Of a stretch of DNA of 64,000 nucleotides, positions 57,906 through 64,000 are shown piece by piece (position 1 is the stretch's first letter; each line of letters opens with the position of its first letter). Position numbers and translations under genes: made by a program. This DNA is from Ambrosia x helenae (taxonomy: Eukaryota > Streptophyta > Magnoliopsida > Asterales > Asteraceae). Under the pieces are notes generated by a model, which worked only from the letters and a program-made list of their open reading frames with translations, was not told the DNA's origin and searched no databases. The stretch lies in NCBI GenBank assembly GCA_030844895.1, contig CM061226.1, forward strand, positions 47,376,238-47,440,237, in the 5' to 3' direction.

Positions 57906-58992
57906 TCAGATATAGCATATGCACAGTTGCGCTGAATTCCAAGTACGCGGGATGGGTGTAGCATCCAGACGCTCTAAGGCGTATGCGCCTTTTCCCAGCA
58001 ATTCACGGATTTTATAGAGTCCTTCCCAATTTGGAGCAAGCTTACGAGGCTTTTCGGCGTTTGGTGCCTCATTGCTGCGGAACACATAATCTCTTACGTG
58101 AAAGAGGTGTTCTTTGACACGCACGTTATAATATTTTTTCCAGCTGTCGTTTGTAAGAGGATTCGCGGACAGAAGCCGTGTCCCGATGTTCTTCCAGTAA
58201 ATCCAGGTTCATTCATAGCTCTTTGTTGTTGTCGATGTTTTGCGCAAGCAGAACCCTTGGGGATGGGCATGTAACCTCTGCGGGTATTACTGCCTCAGTT
58301 CCGTATGTCAAGCTGAATGGTGTTTCCCCCATTGCTTGTTTTTTGATAAAGTGCGATGAGCCCATAGGACATAAGGGAGCTCATCAATCCAACCACTGCG
58401 CTTTGTTCCCAAACGGGCTTTGATGCCTTCGACAATACTTCGGTTTGCGAGCACTACTTGACCATTGCCTTGAGGGTGCGCAACCGACGTGAATATCTGT
58501 TTAACCTTCATGGATGCGAGCCATTCTTGTAAATGTTGGTCCGCAAACTGCGTGCCGTTGTCGCTCACGATTTCTAGTGGTAAACCAAATCTACAAATGA
58601 TGAACTCTCATATGAACTTTTTGATGCTTCGTCCATCAATCGAGGCCAATGTTTTGGCCTCTACCCATTTAGTGAAGTAGTCAATGGCTACCACTAGGTA
58701 TTTGACGTTGCCCGAAGCGGTGGGAAAAGGTCCCACTAAATCGATGGCCCATTTTTGGAAAGGCCATGCTGCTATGACCGGTACTAGGCTGTTTTTAGGC
58801 CTGAGCGTTCTGGGTGCGTGCCGTTGGCAGGCATCGCATTTTTGCAGTTCTTTTACTGCGTTAAGGTGCATTCTGGGCCAATAGTAGCCCGCATTCATGA
58901 GCTTTGCAATGACCATTCTTGGACCTGCGTGCAGTCCACAAGTCCCTTCGTGAATGTCTTTGGTCAAATATGTGGCTTCTGCGGAGTCCACA
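57906..58992 (-). pseudogene. pol: Integrase of element J (third catalytic acid lost)
   Basis: From the N side: EATYLTKDIHEGTCGLHAGP (His pair), CDACQRHAPRTL (Cys pair), then the core WAIDLVGPFPTASG (first Asp), a stop near 58608, and IVSDNGTQFADQ (second Asp). The third motif reads GNGQVVLANRSIVEG, where the usual sequence has Glu after GQ-V/A; the codon is GTG, so the catalytic Glu has become Val. More stops near 58308 and 58189, then the C-terminal part PNAEKPRKLAPNWEGLYKI and LLGKGAYALERLD, typical of Tat integrases. The first part of the zinc region continues beyond solo LTR L, at 61180-61263. Confidence 0.88.
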
Positions 58993-59147
58993 TGTAACGT
59001 TCCGTATTTTCGTTTTGTCATTATTTAATAAATCCTTTAAATCTTGACGTTTTATCATATATATAAAAAAATTCGTAACGTTGTTTATCTTATTGTATTC
59101 ATATTATATATAAAATAACATTGTTTTATATAAAAAAAACTAGTGTT

Positions 59148-59233
59148 AAAAAAAATAATGTTGCTAACCAGACTCGAACCCGAGTCTGGAAGCGGGTTGG
59201 TTTAAACACACAACAACACAACCACTAGATCAA
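59148..59233 (-). other. tRNA-like cassette 1 in solo LTR L
   Basis: Minus strand: A-box match TTGATCTAGTGG (59222-59233), B-box GGTTCGAGTCT (59170-59180) inside a perfect 9 bp hairpin CCAGACTCG/CGAGTCTGG, then eight T (59148-59155). Distance A to B is 41 bases. Confidence 0.55.
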
Positions 59234-59890
59234 CTTGGTTGTAGGTGATAATATTAGAATCATCTAATACTTAAACAGATTCTATTTAACTGATAGTCAA
59301 AGATAAAAAAAAAGTCAACTCCCAGTTAACACCTTTAGATTCAAAGATCATTGTGCCTAAATATGTTTATGGAAACAATTCTGATTGATATGTGATGGAA
59401 ACATTATCATCGGCCAAATCCAACTCTTAATTACGCGTTTTCAATCAATAATTGATGATAAATCGAGCATAGTCAACGTTTTTAATAAACTTCCTAAAAT
59501 CCAATTGTGAAATCATATATATATTCTATTATAACTTGATTAAACATGCACCCAACCTCTAAAACCTGCGACAAAGAAAACCCCCTATCATAATCACCTT
59601 TCAATCACTGGAACTCCTCAAATTTGAAGCTTTGGGGTCGCGACTTGTGCTTAGATTTACACCATCATTCGGTAACATTTAATCTTGATTATTGGGTCCC
59701 TTATGATAGGTTTTTGATAGGGTTTAAAAGCCCTATGAATCTGTTTATCAACTATATCAAAATTGTTTTCAATTGTAATGATTTAGGGTTAGGGTTCATA
59801 TTAGATTGATTTGGGGAAGATGACATAGATCGTTATTATTTAAAAAGTTTTTGAACTGAGATAAAATACCAACGAAAATGTGAAGCAAAT

Positions 59891-59955
59891 GGTATTCTGT
59901 TTGTGCATTAATACGCTTGGTCGTGGGTTCGAAACTGAGCTACAACATTTTTTTT
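59891..59955 (+). other. tRNA-like cassette 2 in solo LTR L
   Basis: B-box-like GGTTCGAAACT at 59926-59936, followed by eight T at 59948-59955. The A box is weak (AATGGTATTCTG near 59889-59900). Confidence 0.4.
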
Positions 59956-60036
59956 AAAAGCATTCATTCTATCATTTAAACATACCATATAATCAATTAA
60001 ATCTGAAACCATATTGTTCTCAGGGTCCAGACCAAC

Positions 60037-60114
60037 TGGACTGGACTTGTGATGCTAACCATTGAACCGGCCAGAGGCCTGGGTTCGATTCCCATAAGCA
60101 GGAAGTTTTTTTTT
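60037..60114 (+). other. tRNA-like cassette 3 in solo LTR L
   Basis: Perfect B box GGTTCGATTCC at 60082-60092, then nine T at 60106-60114. The A box is weak (TGGACTGGACTTG at 60037-60049). Confidence 0.5.
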
Positions 60115-61179
60115 AACCTTCCTATTTATATATTTTAACTATTAATCTTTTAAAATAGTTTTTAAATACTAAAAGTGGTTTATAAATTCTGTAAAAATTA
60201 TTTTATGATGGGCCGATGATAAGGTTTATTATACAATTTTTAGTTTTTCCAAAATAATTTATTTAATATATATAAAATATATTACAAGTTTATTCATTTA
60301 TAAATTAAAAATTCTATAAAAATATCTAAACGATTTCATAAAATCTCACAAAAATTATTTTAAACTTATAAACTAATAAATATTCCAGAAATAAATTTTA
60401 ATTTCTGAAAAAAAACGTTTATTTAGTATTTTTAATTAATTTTCGCTATTTTAATCATAAATAATTCATAATTAATCCATTTTTCTCTAAATTTTACATC
60501 AAAATTTTACACAAATTATTTTTGTTCATTTAGAAGAGAAATACAATTATTAAGTTGAAATTTTATGAATTTTAATATTTTTAGACATTAATATTACATT
60601 TTAACAAATAAATATTAATATACTATATATTCAATAATTAAGAAAATAATTTTATAAAAATTATTTTCACATTATGATATTTTGATACAACCACCTTTGA
60701 ACATGATCTTACAAAAATTCTTTCTAATTATTTATTTTCTCAATTTCTTTACTTATTATTTAATTAACTATTATTTTAAATTAACAAATTAAATGATCGT
60801 CAATCCCCAAATCAGGAACCCTAAAATACTTTTAGACTAGAAAACTTAGACTTTTAAGTTTTCCCAACACTTATTTATTGCTTTAAACATAGGGTGATAC
60901 TTGGATACACTCGAGCCACATTTAATCCATATCAAAGGATTCGATATTATCATTAAGGTGAGTTTACATAGCCCCTTTTTCTGTTTTACATTTTGGGGTG
61001 AAACATGTTTAAACATTTTATACACTATCATTTACTCATTCTATCATTTGACTGTAACAAAAAGACACAGTACAATCATTAACATTGATCAAGCCGCATG
61101 TTTAGATTGTAGCGCTATAGGTCTAACAAACCCATCCGCCCGCATAAATTCAGGGATGATCGATAACAATTACACCACA

Positions 61180-61815
61180 CATCGTAATAATGGTCCAAGG
61201 TAAGAGCGTCGATATAGAATACCGTCGATGACCTCGTAATGCAAGGCTTTGTGTTGTAACTTTCTAGCTTCCGCTCTGTTGGACGGGAGGATCCCTTTGG
61301 TCTGATAAGCCATTATGGGGGTGATCCAAGAGTTTTTTTCCTGTCTGAACCACGTTCACTTGTTTTTGTGGTACGGATGGGTTTGTTAACACCTCGACCC
61401 GCACATCCTTGGCCATGTGGTCGAATGCGGTTGACGCCATCTTACTTAAGGCGTCCGCTGGCTTGTTCTGGCTATGGCACACATGAGTGACTTTACAGTG
61501 AGTAAAGCTGCGCATTAGCTCCATAGTGTGTTTCTAAATACAAGATCATGGATGGCTCTCTTGCTTCGTATGAGCCGTCTTTGTGATTAGATACTAACAT
61601 AGAGTCAACATGAGCTTCAATGTGTTGAGCTCCCATCTTTTTGGCTATGCGCAAGCCCGCTAAAAGTGCCTCATATTCTGCCTCGTTGTTAGTTGTTGGG
61701 AAGCCAAGCCAGATTGCGTAAGTGTACTCTTTTCCTCCTGTGTTATCAGACGTAACCCCGCACCGGCTCCTTCGCCGTTACAGGAACCATCAGTGAAAAG
61801 CTTCCACTTTTATGA
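61180..61815 (-). pseudogene. Second (archaeal-type) RNase H of element J and start of integrase
   Basis: A second RNase H after the normal one. From the N side: KWKLFTDGSCNGEGAGAGL (catalytic Asp), a frameshift near 61740, YAIWLGFPTTNNEAEYEALL (catalytic Glu), HIEAHVDSMLVSN (third Asp), then a break near 61525 and VCHSQNKPADALSKMAS (last Asp). The TDGS/NNEAEYEAL/DS set is that of the additional RNase H known in the Tat lineage. The segment ends with RAEARKLQHKALHYEVIDG and RRSYLGPLLRC, the N-terminal integrase region, interrupted by solo LTR L. Confidence 0.82.
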
Positions 61816-63434
61816 TTCAACTGGCAGAGTTGAGCCTGAAGATGCTTCATTTAGGCAATCTTTGATCTTATCAGTTGAAACTTCCTTGATGAAGTCTGCT
61901 AAAATCTGCCCCTTAAAAGAAGGTCTGTCTTTGTAAGTAATTGAGTGTTCACCCAACTCAATGGCCCATTTGGCTAGTCTTCCAGAAAGTTCAGGTTTAC
62001 ACAGGATGTCATTGTTGCGGAAATCAGTTAGGATATTGATAGGGTGGCCCTGGAAGTATCTGCGCAACCTTCTAGAAGCATGAATTAGCACGAGAACCAA
62101 TTTTTCCATTGTTGAATAACGAGTTTCAACATCAAGTAATGTACGGCTGACGTAATAGATTGGGGTTTGTACCCCCTTTCTGTTGACCATAAGCACCGCA
62201 CTTACTGCTTTATCAGTGACGGACAAATATAGTGTGAGTGGTTCTTCGGGTAGCGATGCAGTGAGTGTGGGCAGATTGCTCAAATACTTCTTCATTTCTT
62301 GGAAGGCTGTTTTGGCTTCCGTGGTCTAGTTTAAGTTAGATTTTTTTTCAAGCAGTTTTTCAGCGTGTCCACGAAAGGAAATGATTTGGATGCGTAATTT
62401 GACAAGAATCTGTTCAAAGCTATGAGGCGTCCCATCAATGTCTGGACTTCTTTGAAGGAAGACGGGGATGGCATGCGCTCAATTGCTTGGACTTTGTCTG
62501 GATTTGCGCGGAAGCCATCATTGGTTACTATAACCCCTAGGAATTTTCCTTCTTCCATTCCGAAAGAACACTTGCCCGGGTTCAACTTCATTCGTACACT
62601 CCGAAGTTGATCGAATGTTTTCTAGATATCGTTCAGCATCTGGTCCTTTTCCCTACTTTTGATGACAAGATCATCAACATAGACTTCTAAATTAACGCCT
62701 ATCTGCTTCACGAATGCTGTATCCATTAAACGCTAATAAGTGGCCCCAGCGTTCTTTGGTCCGAATGGCATTTTGGTGTAGCAAAAGGTTCCCATATCGG
62801 TGCGGAATGTTGTCTTGTCCTCGTTTTCTTTGGCCATCTGGATTTGGTGATAGCCCTTGTAAGCATCCAGAAAACACTTGAATCTAAAACGTGCCAATGA
62901 GTCTACTTTTAAATCGATCTCGAGTAGTGGATAACAATCTTTCGGGCAAGCCTTGTTCAGATCTTTATAATCTACACACATGCGCCAACTGCCATTGGAT
63001 TTTCCCACCATGACTGGATTTGCAACCCAGGTTTGATACCTGCTTTTGCAGAGAATACCCGCCTTCAAGAGCTCCATTACTTGGTCATTCACCGCCTTTG
63101 TTTTCTCCGGCCCCATGCTGCGTTTCTTTTGGGCAACCGGTTCTGCAGTTTTGTAGACGTTGAGCTTGTGTTCCGCAATGTGACGCGGAACGCCAACCAT
63201 GTCAGCTGGCTGAAATGCAAAGATGTCCATATTCTTGGTAAGAAGTTGCTTCAGATGTATGCGAATGGACTCGGAGATTACATGGTCGATGACAACTGTC
63301 TGTTCTAGAAATGCAGGGTTAATAACCCATTTTTCCGGTTCGGTTCTGACAGTTGACTTAATTTGTTTTGCGGGTTTCGGTGCATCAGTTGTATTACATG
63401 TTTTGTTCCCGCATATAAAAGCTACGCCTGTCCG
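61816..63434 (-). pseudogene. pol: Reverse transcriptase and first RNase H of element J
   Basis: RT on the minus strand: LLTKNMDIFAFQPADMVGVP, KKRSMGPEKTKAVNDQVMEL, SWRMCVDYKDLNKACPKDCY, KGYHQIQMAKENEDKTTF, a stop near 62733, then the catalytic EVYVDDLVIKSREKD near 62665-62685. A stop near 62619 follows, then KLNPGKCSFGMEEGKFLG. The first RNase H is degenerate: the usual first Asp position reads LYLSVTDKAVSAVLM (Ser/Val), while YSTMEKLVLVLIHASRRLR and ILTDFRNNDILCK are recognisable. A frameshift lies near 62330. A degenerate first RNase H alongside an extra one is the Tat arrangement. Confidence 0.87.
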
Positions 63435-64000
63435 TATCGGAAAACCTGCCATTTGGTGTAGTGTGGACGCATTGCAGTTGAACTTTGCTAGGCCTTCCCG
63501 TCCCAATAAAATTTCGTGTGATGAGTTGACGGGAAGAACGATGAAATCGCACACTTCTGTGTGTGTGAATGTTTTCCATCTGAAAGTTTCACCGGGAATG
63601 TGAGCATTCCCAATGGGAATATCATCTCATGTATGAAGCTTGAGATGGGCTCTATCACGGGTATTATTCTTGCTTTGTCTTCTTCGTCCAGCTGGTTGAA
63701 ACATTGCCGGTACATAATATCCGTGCTGCTTCCGTTGTCCAGGAACATATACCTTGTGCGGTAATGTCCTACAACTCCCGTGATAATTAGTGGAGCTGTT
63801 GAAGAAGCCCATCCTTTTACTCTTGGCATTATCACTTGTTCTTCCTTCCACGAGTCATCATTTGTGTTCGCGAATGTGCGCTTGTAACTTGTAGCTCTGT
63901 GAGTCATATTGCAACTGTAGTGTGATGTGTTGTACACGTGATGCGCGTTGAGATTACGTATCTTCTTTTGGGGGGTTCACCCCTTCAGCGTTGTCGCGTT
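63435..64000 (-). pseudogene. Protease of element J (runs off the right edge)
   Basis: Reads on the minus strand from the window end: VKGWASSTAPLIITGVVG, then the active site MFLDNGSSTDIMYRQCF, in which the Asp and the GSS are kept (Tat proteases commonly have D-G-G-S-S, here D-N-G-S-S). The C-terminal half continues after a frameshift near 63550 with CDFIVLPVNSSHEILLGREG and KFNCNASTLHQM. Gag lies beyond the window. Confidence 0.82.

Larger units (their letters stand above)
58993..61174 (+). repeat. Solo LTR L in J integrase, target duplication CCACA
   Basis: 2182 bases from TGTAACGTTCCG to ATAACAATTACA, flanked by CCACA (58988-58992 and 61175-61179). Removing it rejoins the integrase reading RRSYLGPLLRC...EATYL. 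Very AT-rich, non-coding, with three tRNA-like cassettes. Orientation is assigned from the TGTAACGTTCC start shared by many gypsy LTRs. Confidence 0.9.
49526..64000 (-). mobile_element. Element J: Tat-lineage Ty3/gypsy element with two RNase H domains and antisense genes
   Basis: Minus-strand gypsy element running off the right edge: protease, RT, RNase H, a second RNase H, integrase, then a 7.8 kb region carrying genes on the opposite strand, polypurine tract and 3' LTR. Two RNase H domains and extra ORFs, sometimes antisense, between integrase and 3' LTR are known for the Tat lineage (Retand, Grande); that is family knowledge. Solo LTRs K and L are inserted in it. No gag or 5' LTR within the window. 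Confidence 0.85.

Overview
The window is plant nuclear repeat DNA. It is a nested stack of LTR retrotransposons with one LINE, one long-TIR DNA element and several solo LTRs, and I see no intact host gene. The lineages present (Tekay-type chromoviruses, a Sirevirus-like copia element with a third ORF, a Tat-lineage gypsy element with two RNase H domains and antisense genes, an L1-type LINE) point to a eudicot with a large, repeat-rich genome. The accessory ORFs resemble those I associate with Asteraceae, but that assignment is inference. Almost every coding region is broken by stops or frameshifts.

Layout, left to right. 1-9216: a young, defective Tekay-like element (A, +). It abuts 9217-10176, a remnant of another gypsy element (B, -) reduced to gag and the start of protease. 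10177-20915: a Sirevirus-like copia element (D, -) with a 516 bp 3' LTR, a 3.6 kb third ORF downstream of pol, pol, and part of gag; its 5' end is deleted. 20916-25333: a non-coding, non-autonomous LTR element (C, -) whose two LTRs are nearly identical. 25334-27868: LTR-like debris with a cluster of four hairpins. 27869-30440: a 5'-truncated LINE (-). 30631-31675: a second, truncated copy of the D family (E, -).

31676-45631: a Tekay-like element (G, +) with an accessory ORF ahead of gag, interrupted by solo LTR H (38462-41354, target duplication CATTA). 45632-47123: an element with about 53 bp inverted repeats. 48549-49070: solo LTR I of the D family (target duplication AGATG). 49526 to the window end: a Tat-lineage element (J, -) of at least 14.5 kb, itself interrupted by solo LTRs K (TCGTC) and L (CCACA).

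The most notable biology is in three places. First, J carries, between integrase and its 3' LTR, an intron-containing gene on the opposite strand (50635-56943) with its own TATA box, plus a second small antisense ORF (57323-57625), also with a TATA box. Second, the LTRs of C and L contain tRNA-like cassettes (B-box motif, in some cases an A-box, then a run of 7-9 T on the same strand) that look like RNA polymerase III units. Third, several unrelated LTR families here carry clusters of short palindromic or regularly spaced motifs. All of this was read by eye; no database search was possible.
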